Shown: piece by piece, positions 45,801 through 52,922 of the stretch
Layout: each line of letters starts with the position of its first letter
How positions within the stretch are numbered: position 1 is the first letter of the stretch
Assembly: GCA_903860195.1 (NCBI GenBank)
Contig: CAIOPO010000100.1
Location: forward strand, 1 to 52,922
From: an uncultured Opitutia bacterium
Lineage (GTDB): Bacteria; Verrucomicrobiota; Verrucomicrobiia; Opitutales; UBA953
DNA: 52,922 bases
Reading direction: 5' to 3'
Program-made: the position numbers and the translations under genes
Notes under the pieces: model-generated
What the model saw: only the letters and a program-made list of their open reading frames with translations
Told to the model about the DNA's origin: nothing
The model's database searches: none

Positions 45801-46768
45801 AGCTGCGTTCGCTGGCCGCCGCGGGCCGGCTTCGGGATCCAGCGGCGCTTGCCGCCCAGACGCGGCGCATGCTGCGCGATCCCAAGGTCGTCCGCCTCTC
45901 CCGTGAATTCGGCTGCCAGTGGCTGCACGTGCGCGACGTCGCGGAGCTCGATGAGAAGAGCGAGCGTCACTTCCCGGAATTCGTCTCCCTGCGTGGCGCG
46001 ATGCAGGAGGAGGTCGAACGGTTCTTCACCGACCTCTTCACCGGGGACCGGGCCGTGCTCTCCCTGCTCGACGCCGACCACACCTTCGTGAACGGGCCGC
46101 TCGCCCGTTTCTACGGACTCAAGGTCGAAGGCGAAGACTGGAGGCGCGTCGACGGCCTGCGCGCCGCCGGCCGTGGCGGCGTGCTGGGCATGGGCGCAAC
46201 CCTCGCCAAGCAGTCGGGCGCCTCCCGCACCAGTCCGATCCTGCGCGGCAACTGGCTCAGCGAGGTCGTCCTGGGCGAGAAGCTGCCGCGTCCGCCCAAG
46301 GGCGTGCCGGTCCTGCCGGAAGAGGCTCCGGCGGGCCTGACCGAGCGTCAGCTCATCGAGCGCCACAGCTCCGATCCCGCCTGCGCCCGTTGTCACCAGC
46401 GCATCGACCCTTACGGCTTTTCCTTGGAGGGCTTCGACGCCATCGGCCGTCGGCGCGACCGGGACGCGGCCGGGCTCCCCGTCGTGACCGCGACGACCCT
46501 CCCGGGCGGCGTTGCCGTCGACGGACTGGACGGGCTGCGCGGTCATCTCGCCACGGCGAGAGCCGACGACTTCCGCCGCCAGTTCTGCCGCAAACTGCTC
46601 GGTTACGCCCTGGGCCGTGCCGTGCAGCTTTCCGACCGCCCCCTGGTCGACGCGATGATTGCGAAGTTGAAGGCGGAGGAGGACCGCGTAGGATCCGTGG
46701 TCGAAGCCATTGTCCTTAGCCGTCAGTTCCGCGAGATTCGCGGACGCGACCACGAATCCCAGCGATGA
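42845..46768 (+). CDS. Large PSCyt1/DUF1587/DUF1595/DUF1592/DUF1588/DUF1585 protein
   Basis: CLGCHSTEKQKGDLDLEAF heme site, VVRRLSNSEYAHTLRDLTG, RAWRRPLTAADRDGL, SRLSYFLWSSAPDDEL, SRTSPILRGNWLSEVVLGEKLPRPP, CARCHQRIDPYGFSLEGFDAIG, FCRKLLGYALGRAVQLSDR. Confidence 0.9.
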   Translation: MRPLRTCFLLPLAALAFAGSPQGADEFRTKVLPVLKEACLGCHSTEKQKGDLDLEAFGDAAAVRRNPRVWEQVFEQVSTGEMPPKKERQLSSAERALLLEWTRRELEAAALASAGDPGPVVVRRLSNSEYAHTLRDLTGVPSLDPGREFPVDGAAGEGFTNVGAALVMSPALLTKYLDAAKEVSEHLVPLPDGVRFSSGVSSRDWTDEALAKIRNFYARYTVTAATSDAAATVDGIKLDKGTGGGRVPLDAYLAALRGGSNREGLSPRYLATLRSALESSSPSPLMAPLQRRHREGVLNQADIAPWQSALWRFSTVGQIGKKEGGRAWQEPVESVAGSVQFREKLSGDVTVRLVAGDAGDGAVGDQVVWERPRLRVAGRPEVPLDDLAGLLAHLESSIGRHAALTPQVLRAASAVEAGAPAERAAVDAGVDPALLSAWLDYLGIGRVKLEPLLTKKVLSVPGHPKVRGWQGDTALSVLANAGYEDALTPGLIRRGGVAVHPAPDRSVVVAWRSPAGGEAVVTGSVTDAHTVCGNGVAWQLEARRGMRRDVLAKGLSRHAQPSSFGKLAPFRLSSGDVIALVVSPRDRNHACDLTAVDFKVSMNGRSWDLSPEVSPDILSGNPNGPWHFLSQPDDGEDVPGIPKGSLLAQWRDATDADTRETLALKVAALLKDGAGAAPSDQALRQQMLRASGPFLAASLASFKPATPRREIVTSAPSVLELKLPASLADGAEFLVTGRLAAGSGGSVQLRAGVAAERLPAGSVPGATVVVEPGSAAEARWQAAFAEFRDLFPQALCYTRIVPVDEGVTLTLFYREDHHLRRLMLNDAEAAELDRLWDELHFVSQSAIRQIDAYEQLHQFASQGVLKDTFVSLREGVYRAADEFRAKMVASEPAQVSAVIDFAGRAWRRPLTAADRDGLRLLYDRLRKDGLAHDRALRSLLVRVLTSSDFLYRGETAPPGAGPAPLDDWELASRLSYFLWSSAPDDELRSLAAAGRLRDPAALAAQTRRMLRDPKVVRLSREFGCQWLHVRDVAELDEKSERHFPEFVSLRGAMQEEVERFFTDLFTGDRAVLSLLDADHTFVNGPLARFYGLKVEGEDWRRVDGLRAAGRGGVLGMGATLAKQSGASRTSPILRGNWLSEVVLGEKLPRPPKGVPVLPEEAPAGLTERQLIERHSSDPACARCHQRIDPYGFSLEGFDAIGRRRDRDAAGLPVVTATTLPGGVAVDGLDGLRGHLATARADDFRRQFCRKLLGYALGRAVQLSDRPLVDAMIAKLKAEEDRVGSVVEAIVLSRQFREIRGRDHESQR

Positions 46769-48108
46769 GCACCCCCTCGCCCCATCAGTTCAGCCGCCGC
46801 ACCTTCCTGCGGGGGGTGGGCGTCACCATGGCGCTTCCTTGGCTCGAGTCCGCCGCCGTCTGGGGTGACGAGCCCGGTCGCGCGAGCCGTCCCGCCAGCG
46901 AGGCGCCCGTCAGGGTGGCGGTCGTCTTCTCCGGCAACGGCTTCCATTCCAAGGAGTGGTGGGCGAAAGGGGAGGGCGCCGGCATGGAGCTGGGCAAGGT
47001 GCTCCTGCCGCTCGCCGATTTCCGCAGCCGGCTCACCTTCATCAAGGGCCTCTACCATGAGGAGGCGCGGAAGGGTAACATCCACAGCTCTCAGACCGGC
47101 AACCTCCTTTCCGGCGCGCCCATCTCCTCCGGCGGAGAAATCCGTTCCGGCACCAGCTTCGACCAGCTCATCGCGCAGTCCTACGGGCGATCGACCAAGG
47201 TGCCCAGCCTCGTCCTGGGCTGTGAGCGGTCCAATCCCTCCGTCCACAAGAACTACTCGATGCTCTACAGCTCCCACGTCTCGTGGAGCTCGCCGACCAC
47301 GCCGACGCCCCTGGAGCTCTATCCTGCGCTGGCCTTCGACCGGCTGTTCAAGGACGAGGCCTCGCCGGGCGACCGCAGCGTCCTCGACGCCGTGCTCGGC
47401 GATGCCGGCGACCTGCGTCGCCGCGTGAGCGCCGCGGACCGCGGCAAGATCGACGAATACCTCGAGTCCGTGCGCGACGTCGAGCGCCGCATCGAGTCCG
47501 CCGGACGGCGCGGCGAGCTGCAGGGCTGGCGTCCCACGCTCGACAAGCCCGACAGGAAGCGGCCCGCCGACGGCATCCCGCAGGACGTGGCCGAGCACAT
47601 GCGCCTCATGTGCGACATCATCGTGCTCGGCTTCCAGACCGACACCACCCGCGTCGCCTCCCTCAAGCTGAACAACGACCACAGCGCCCTGCGCTTCCCG
47701 CTCCTGCCTTCGGTCGAGCAGGCCGGCCACGGCATCGACTACATGATCCACCATCTGCTGTCCCACTCCGACGGCGCCGACTGGCTGCGCGTGAACCAGT
47801 TCTTCATGGAGCAGATCGCCTACCTCTGCCGCCGTCTGGATTCCGTGAAGGAGGGCTCCCGCACGCTGCTGGACAACACCATGGTGCTTTCCTGCTCCAG
47901 CATGATGGCCGGAGCCCGCCACGACAACGACCAGCTCCCGATCGCCCTCGTGGGCGGCGGGGGAGGGCGCATCCGCGGCGGACGCGTGCTGGACTATTCC
48001 GGCAAGCCGGACCGCCAGCTCTGCCGCCTTTTCCTTTCGATGATGGACAAGGTGGACGTCCGTCCGAAGACCTTCGGCGACGGGCGCAAGATGCTCGAGG
48101 AGGTCTGA
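46765..48108 (+). CDS. DUF1552 family protein (Tat-exported)
   Basis: Tat-like SRRTFLRGVGVTMALPWLES; FSGNGFHSKEWW; ATGA overlap with the upstream DUF1592 gene. Confidence 0.9.
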   Translation: MSTPSPHQFSRRTFLRGVGVTMALPWLESAAVWGDEPGRASRPASEAPVRVAVVFSGNGFHSKEWWAKGEGAGMELGKVLLPLADFRSRLTFIKGLYHEEARKGNIHSSQTGNLLSGAPISSGGEIRSGTSFDQLIAQSYGRSTKVPSLVLGCERSNPSVHKNYSMLYSSHVSWSSPTTPTPLELYPALAFDRLFKDEASPGDRSVLDAVLGDAGDLRRRVSAADRGKIDEYLESVRDVERRIESAGRRGELQGWRPTLDKPDRKRPADGIPQDVAEHMRLMCDIIVLGFQTDTTRVASLKLNNDHSALRFPLLPSVEQAGHGIDYMIHHLLSHSDGADWLRVNQFFMEQIAYLCRRLDSVKEGSRTLLDNTMVLSCSSMMAGARHDNDQLPIALVGGGGGRIRGGRVLDYSGKPDRQLCRLFLSMMDKVDVRPKTFGDGRKMLEEV

Positions 48109-48111
48109 ACC

Positions 48112-48825
48112 TCAGCGCGCCGGCCGCTCGGGCACGGGCCTGAAGGCGTCCGCGCGTCGGCGGGCCTCGGCTTCATCTTTGTCCGAAAGCTGCCGCTGGA
48201 AGATGTCCCGCAGGTTGTTCCGCCATGCGGTGTAAGTATGATAATCCAACATCGTCGGCTTTGTCCCGGTCTCTCGGTTGCGGTCGGCGATCAGGATCCA
48301 GGTGAGGCCCTCCTGGTGCCTGCCCTTGTCGGCCAGGTCATCGGCCAGCCGCACCTGGGCCTCCGCATGCCCTTGGCGTGCGGCGCGTTCATACCATCTC
48401 ACGCTGGCCGGCGGGTCGGCGGGAACGGCGGGAATGTTGACGATGTTCACCGTCTGCAGATCGGGCATCGGCTCCCCGATCAGGGCGGGGAAGTGCACCG
48501 AGAACATCATCGCGCCCGCATCACCCGACACCAGGTCTTCCATGCCTTTCGTCAGGATGACGCCCATCAGGAACTGCGCGTCGGGGTCGCCGGCCTCGGC
48601 GTTTTTGCGCAGGGTGTCGTAAAGCGCGCCGACGTCGATCTTCCTCCGGGCAAGCCGCGCACGTTCCTGCTCCTCGTCGTATCGTCTCTGGTTCTCCTGG
48701 GCCGCGCGCAGGGCCGCCTCCTGTCTTTCTGCGGCGGTCTCGCGCATGGTGACGCAGCCCCGGACCGCGAGGCCGAAGACGCAAAAGAGCAGCATCCCGG
48801 TCAATCCGACGGTCAGCGGCCTCAT
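48112..48825 (-). CDS. Membrane-anchored Sel1-like repeat protein (paralog B)
   Basis: MRPLTVGLTGMLLFCVFGLAVRG N-terminus resembles paralog A; NAEAGDPDAQFLMGVIL and YERAARQGHAEAQVRLADDL Sel1-like repeats. Confidence 0.65.
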   Translation of the reverse strand: MRPLTVGLTGMLLFCVFGLAVRGCVTMRETAAERQEAALRAAQENQRRYDEEQERARLARRKIDVGALYDTLRKNAEAGDPDAQFLMGVILTKGMEDLVSGDAGAMMFSVHFPALIGEPMPDLQTVNIVNIPAVPADPPASVRWYERAARQGHAEAQVRLADDLADKGRHQEGLTWILIADRNRETGTKPTMLDYHTYTAWRNNLRDIFQRQLSDKDEAEARRRADAFRPVPERPAR

Positions 48826-48958
48826 GTCCGGTCCCTGCATGGGGCGCATACTCATCGGCCGGCCCGAAAAAGGCGAGGGATTAAGCCGTCCCGACCGAAG
48901 CCGGCCTGCGCACCGAGGCTTGCCGCCCGCCTTGGATCGTGGAGAGTCACTTCCCCCC

Positions 48959-50500
48959 ATGCGCTCCCTGCTCCTGCTCGCCCTGCTTGCCGTCTGTCTC
49001 CCTCTTTCCGCAGCGGAAGGACGGCGCAACGTCCTCTTCATCATCTCCGACGACCTCAACAACTACCTCGGCTGCTACGGGGATCCGCGGGCACGCACCC
49101 CCAATCTCGACCGCCTCGCCGGACGCGGCGTGCGTTTCGACCGCGCCTACTGCGCCTACCCCCTGTGCGGTCCCAGCCGCAACTCCCTCCTGACCGGCCT
49201 CTATCCCAACAGCACCGGCATCCACCAGAACGCCCTGATCTTCCGGCAGAGCATCCCCGCGCAGCTCAGCCTGCCGCAGGCGTTCCGTCTGCAGGGCTAT
49301 TTCGCCGCCCGTCTCGGCAAGCTCTACCATTACAACGTGCCTAACTCCGTCGGCACCGACGGACATGACGACCCCGCCTCGTGGGAGCTGGAGATGAACC
49401 CCGCCGGCGTGGACCGCATGGAGGAGCTCGACGTCGCCTTCAGCGTCACGCCGAAGCAGTTCGGCGGCACCCTCAGCTGGCATCCTTCCGAAAAGTCCGA
49501 CGAGCATCATACCGACGGCATGCTGGCCCGCGACGCCGAGTGGGTGCTCGAGCGCTGCGCCCGCGACCGCTCGCGGCCGTTCTTCCTCGCCGTGGGGTTC
49601 TTCCGTCCGCACACGCCTTACATCTCGCCCAAGGCCCCGTATTGGGGGCAGTACGACCCCGACCAGATGCCGCTCTTCCCCAAGGTGGGCGAGCAGCCCG
49701 CCGGCGTACCCAAGGCGGCCTTCCTGGGCTCCAAGAAGGACCAGGAGGATCTCCCCGATGACGTCCGCCGGAAGGCCGTGCAGGCCTACTATGCCAGCAT
49801 CAGCTTCATGGACGCCCAGGTCGGACGCGTGATTTCGGCGCTCGACCGTCTCGGTCTCGCCGAAAGCACCGTGGTGGTCTTCACGAGCGACCACGGCTAT
49901 CACATGGGTGAGCACGGGCTCTACCAGAAGATGAGTCTCTTCGAGAACGCCGCCCGCGTGCCGCTGCTCGTCGTCGCTCCGGGCGTCGCCGGCGCCGGCA
50001 CCGTAGTGCGCACGCCCGTCAGCCATGTCGACCTGTTCCGCACCCTCACCGAACTGGCCGGCATCACCCCTCCTGCCAATGTCCAGGGCCAGAGTTTGGT
50101 TCCGATCCTCAAGGACCCTTCCGCCGTGGGACGGGGCTGGGCCGTGACCCAGGTGATCCGTGGCGGCGTCGGCCGCGTGGCCGCCTCCACCGCCGCGAGC
50201 CAGGTCACCGCGTCGAAGAAGAAGAACGCGCCCAAGTCCTTCTTCGGCTACAGCCTGCGCACCGACCGCTGGCGCTACACCGAGTGGGACGAGGGCAGGG
50301 AAGGGCGCGAGCTGTATGATCATGAGTCGGATCCGGGCGAACTCATCAATCTTGCCGACAAGTCGGAGCATGCCCGCACGGTGGCGGCCCTTTCGACCCA
50401 GCTGAAGGAGGCCGTGAAGACCACCTTCCCGGCGGACGGCAAGACGCCCGAGGTGAAGGAGGTCCTGTGGTCCCCCTTGATCAAGGACGCCCCTCGCTGA
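48959..50500 (+). CDS. Sulfatase (iduronate-2-sulfatase-like), secreted
   Basis: Signal peptide; NVLFIISDDLNNYLGCYGDP, CGPSRNSLLTGLYPNSTGI (CxPSR active site), FFRPHTPYISPKAPYW, FTSDHGYHMGEHGLY. Confidence 0.94.
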   Translation: MRSLLLLALLAVCLPLSAAEGRRNVLFIISDDLNNYLGCYGDPRARTPNLDRLAGRGVRFDRAYCAYPLCGPSRNSLLTGLYPNSTGIHQNALIFRQSIPAQLSLPQAFRLQGYFAARLGKLYHYNVPNSVGTDGHDDPASWELEMNPAGVDRMEELDVAFSVTPKQFGGTLSWHPSEKSDEHHTDGMLARDAEWVLERCARDRSRPFFLAVGFFRPHTPYISPKAPYWGQYDPDQMPLFPKVGEQPAGVPKAAFLGSKKDQEDLPDDVRRKAVQAYYASISFMDAQVGRVISALDRLGLAESTVVVFTSDHGYHMGEHGLYQKMSLFENAARVPLLVVAPGVAGAGTVVRTPVSHVDLFRTLTELAGITPPANVQGQSLVPILKDPSAVGRGWAVTQVIRGGVGRVAASTAASQVTASKKKNAPKSFFGYSLRTDRWRYTEWDEGREGRELYDHESDPGELINLADKSEHARTVAALSTQLKEAVKTTFPADGKTPEVKEVLWSPLIKDAPR

Positions 50501-50645
50501 ACCGGCCCCTGCAAACGCTCAAAACGGACACCAAGTGAGCGTGTTCGTTCATTACTTGATGGCTGAACCGCCGGGCCGTTCGGATTCGATTCGGTATTGG
50601 AACATCTTGCGCCACCGTCAGTCTCCATTCCTCACACTTCACCCC

Positions 50646-52922
50646 ATGAAGCACCCCGCAATCACCGCCCTCGCGCTGCTGCTGGCCGTCTCCGGTCTCG
50701 CGCAGTCCAAGCCGGCGGTCCCCAAGATCGTTCTGCCGCCTGAACCCCCGGCGCAGACCGTCACCCAGAAAATCGACCTGCTCGAACTCTTCCGCAAGGG
50801 CGAGGCCGAGCTGTTCGTCAATCCCAAGGCGGACATCGCCGGCGATCCTAAGTCCGTGTTCAAGTTCGGATCGGACGGCAACTTCGTCGTCAGCGGCGAA
50901 GGCTACGGCGCCATCACCACCCTCGGCGCCTACCGGGACTACCATCTCGTGATCGAGTTCAAGTGGGGTCAGAAGACCTGGGGTAAGCGCGAGTCCCGCT
51001 CGCGCGACAGCGGGATCCTCGTCCACTGCTTCGGCCCGCAGGGCACCGTTGGCGGCAACTGGATGGCGAGCATCGAGGCGCAGATCATCGAGGGCGGCGT
51101 GGGCGACATCCTCGTCCTCGCCCCCAAGCTCGCGGACGGCACCGTCCTCGAGACCTCGCTCAGCGCCGAGGTCGGCCGCGACCGCGACAAGGAGAAGGTC
51201 TGGACCCCGGGCGCGCCGCGCGAGACCATGAAGGGCGGCCGGCTCAACTGGTCCAAGCGCGACCCGGATTGGAAGGACGTCGTCGGTTTCCGCGGCAAGG
51301 ACGACGTCGAGTCGCCCTTCGGCCAGTGGACCCGTTTCGAGGTGATCGCCAAGGGCGACACGCTCGTCTATCTCGTCAACGGCGTGAAGGTGAACGAGGC
51401 CTTCGACGTGAAGCCCAGCCAGGGACGGCTGCAGCTGCAGACCGAGGCCGCCGAAATGCACGTGCGCCGTTACGAGCTGCATCCGTTGGGCGGATTCACC
51501 GAGAAGTGGGCGCCGGCCAAGGCCGCGGCCGCCGGCTCCCACCCGGCTTCGGACGACGTGAAGGCGCAGGCCGCCTTCGCGGCCAAGCACGGCGACGCCC
51601 AGGAGATCCCGGGCTACGCCATGCGCCCGGCCAGGATCGATTTCGAGAAGGACCAGGCGAAGAACGCCGCCCTGCCTCACAAGCTTCCCGTGGGTTTTGA
51701 GATGGTCGTCGCCGCCGCCTCTCCGATGGTGGCCAATCCCACGATGGGATGCGTCGACGACCGGGGCCGCCTGTTCGTGGGCGACTCCATCGGCGTCAAT
51801 TGGAGCACGAAGAAGTTCGAGCGCGAGACGCCCGGACGCGTCGTGATGCTGGAGGACCGCGACGGAGACGGCGTGTTCGACCGGAGCGTCGTCTTCGCGG
51901 ACAGGCTGACCGTCCCCAAGGGCGGCTGCTGGGCCGACGGCAGCCTGTTCGTGGCCTCGCCGCCGGGCATCTGGAAGTTCACCGACGCGGACGATGACGG
52001 CGTGGCCGAGAAGCGCGAACTGGTGGTGGGCGGCTTCGAATGGACGGCCAACGGCGCCGACTGCCACGGCCCGCGCCTGCACCCCGACGGCCGGCTCTAC
52101 TGGACCCACGGCCGCAAGGGGCACACCGTGAAGCAGAAGGACGGCACGCTCGTGCACGCGGGCCTCAACAGCGGCGTCTGGTCGATGAAGACCGACGGCA
52201 CTGACATCCGCTGGCATGCGCTGGGCTGCGCCGACAATCCGGCCAGCATCGACTTCACCCCGACCGGCGAGATCGTGGGCACCGTCGACCTCTATTTCGG
52301 CAGCCCGCGCGTCGACACCCTCATGCAGTGGCAGCTCGGCGGCGTCTACGAGCGCCCCGACTTCCTGCGCATCATCGCCGACCTGCCGCGCACGCACGAG
52401 CGCATGCCCATCCTCCGCGAGCTCGGACACGTCGTCCCCAGCGGTTGCTCCTTCTGGAAGAACGCCGACCGCGTGGCGCCCGCCGACCACCCCCTTTCCT
52501 CCGGCCCCGACAGCCTCCATCTCCTCGTCGCCTTCTACAACTCCCAGAAGATCGTCCGCTTCGAGCTCAAGCCCGACGGCTCGACTTATCAGGCCGCCGA
52601 GCACGAATTCTTCACCGTGGACCGCAAGGGTTCGCACCTTTCCGACGTGATCGAGGCTCCGGACGGCTCGCTGCTCGTCGTCGACACCGGCACCTGGTAT
52701 TCGCACTGTCCGTCCAGCCTGAAGGGAGTGGAAAACGTGCCCGGCGCGATCTACCGCGTGCGCCGGACCGGAGAAGGGAAAGCCGCGCACGCGGCCGTCG
52801 CCAAGGCGCACCGGCCCTTTGCGCCGGCCCCGGTCAGGACCGACGCCGAACTGCTCACCCAGCTTTCCTCCGTCGATCAGGCGGTCGTCCGACGCGGGTT
52901 GGAAGGACTGACTTTCCGTGAG
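50646..52922 (+). CDS. DUF1080 + PVC-type membrane-bound dehydrogenase-like fusion, 3'-truncated by window edge
   Basis: Own translation of the frame from ATG 50646, open to the window end: YHLVIEFKWGQKTWGKRESRSRDSGILVHCFG (DUF1080), then LPVGFEMVVAAASPMVANPTMGCVDDRGRLFVGDS and DGVFDRSVVFADRLTVPKG (propeller). Absent from the ORF track for lack of a stop. Confidence 0.85.
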   Translation, partial: MKHPAITALALLLAVSGLAQSKPAVPKIVLPPEPPAQTVTQKIDLLELFRKGEAELFVNPKADIAGDPKSVFKFGSDGNFVVSGEGYGAITTLGAYRDYHLVIEFKWGQKTWGKRESRSRDSGILVHCFGPQGTVGGNWMASIEAQIIEGGVGDILVLAPKLADGTVLETSLSAEVGRDRDKEKVWTPGAPRETMKGGRLNWSKRDPDWKDVVGFRGKDDVESPFGQWTRFEVIAKGDTLVYLVNGVKVNEAFDVKPSQGRLQLQTEAAEMHVRRYELHPLGGFTEKWAPAKAAAAGSHPASDDVKAQAAFAAKHGDAQEIPGYAMRPARIDFEKDQAKNAALPHKLPVGFEMVVAAASPMVANPTMGCVDDRGRLFVGDSIGVNWSTKKFERETPGRVVMLEDRDGDGVFDRSVVFADRLTVPKGGCWADGSLFVASPPGIWKFTDADDDGVAEKRELVVGGFEWTANGADCHGPRLHPDGRLYWTHGRKGHTVKQKDGTLVHAGLNSGVWSMKTDGTDIRWHALGCADNPASIDFTPTGEIVGTVDLYFGSPRVDTLMQWQLGGVYERPDFLRIIADLPRTHERMPILRELGHVVPSGCSFWKNADRVAPADHPLSSGPDSLHLLVAFYNSQKIVRFELKPDGSTYQAAEHEFFTVDRKGSHLSDVIEAPDGSLLVVDTGTWYSHCPSSLKGVENVPGAIYRVRRTGEGKAAHAAVAKAHRPFAPAPVRTDAELLTQLSSVDQAVVRRGLEGLTFRE

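Noticed and set aside
48094-48116. GAGGT-CTGA-ACCTC hairpin between convergent DUF1552 and Sel1-like genes
   Set aside because: Only a 5-bp stem and no T-tract; too weak to call a terminator.
1-52922. CRISPR arrays, transposases, integrases, prophage, known defence systems
   Set aside because: Looked for repeat-spacer structure, IS-type ORFs and typical defence genes; none seen.

Overview
The window is a GC-rich bacterial chromosome segment that looks like the PVC superphylum, most likely Verrucomicrobia. That lineage call is inferred from the gene families and dcw layout, not from a database search. It is mostly ordinary, densely packed chromosome. From left to right: a 3'-partial sulfatase; a phosphate transporter with a PhoU-like partner; divergent from these, a PlcP/LpxH-type metallophosphoesterase and an MGDG-synthase-type glycosyltransferase; uvrC/cinA; holA, purB, a PPi-type phosphofructokinase, a FecR-domain protein, tmk, holB; an ECF sigma / anti-sigma-like / periplasmic-helical-protein trio; a P-loop protein; aroC; a lipoprotein. 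Then comes a complete, tightly coupled dcw cluster (mraZ-rsmH-ftsL-ftsI-murE-murF-mraY-murD-LysM-ftsW-murG-murCB-ddl-ftsQ-ftsA-ftsZ), followed by sufS, a DUF2851 protein, tRNA-Ser(UGA), a D-2-hydroxyacid dehydrogenase, a ThuA protein, two Sel1-like membrane paralogs, a giant DUF1587/1592/1588/1585 cytochrome-type protein with a DUF1552 partner, a second sulfatase, and a partial DUF1080 + PVC-type dehydrogenase protein that the ORF track misses because it runs off the end. The signals most worth following up are: (1) two divergent TGTTAC-N5-TGTTAC pairs, shaped like Pho boxes, between pit/phoU-like and a predicted phosphate-starvation lipid-remodelling pair; (2) a helically phased TGGG array just upstream of mraZ; (3) an FtsZ whose catalytic T7 loop has lost canonical residues while FtsA and the FtsZ C-terminal peptide look intact.
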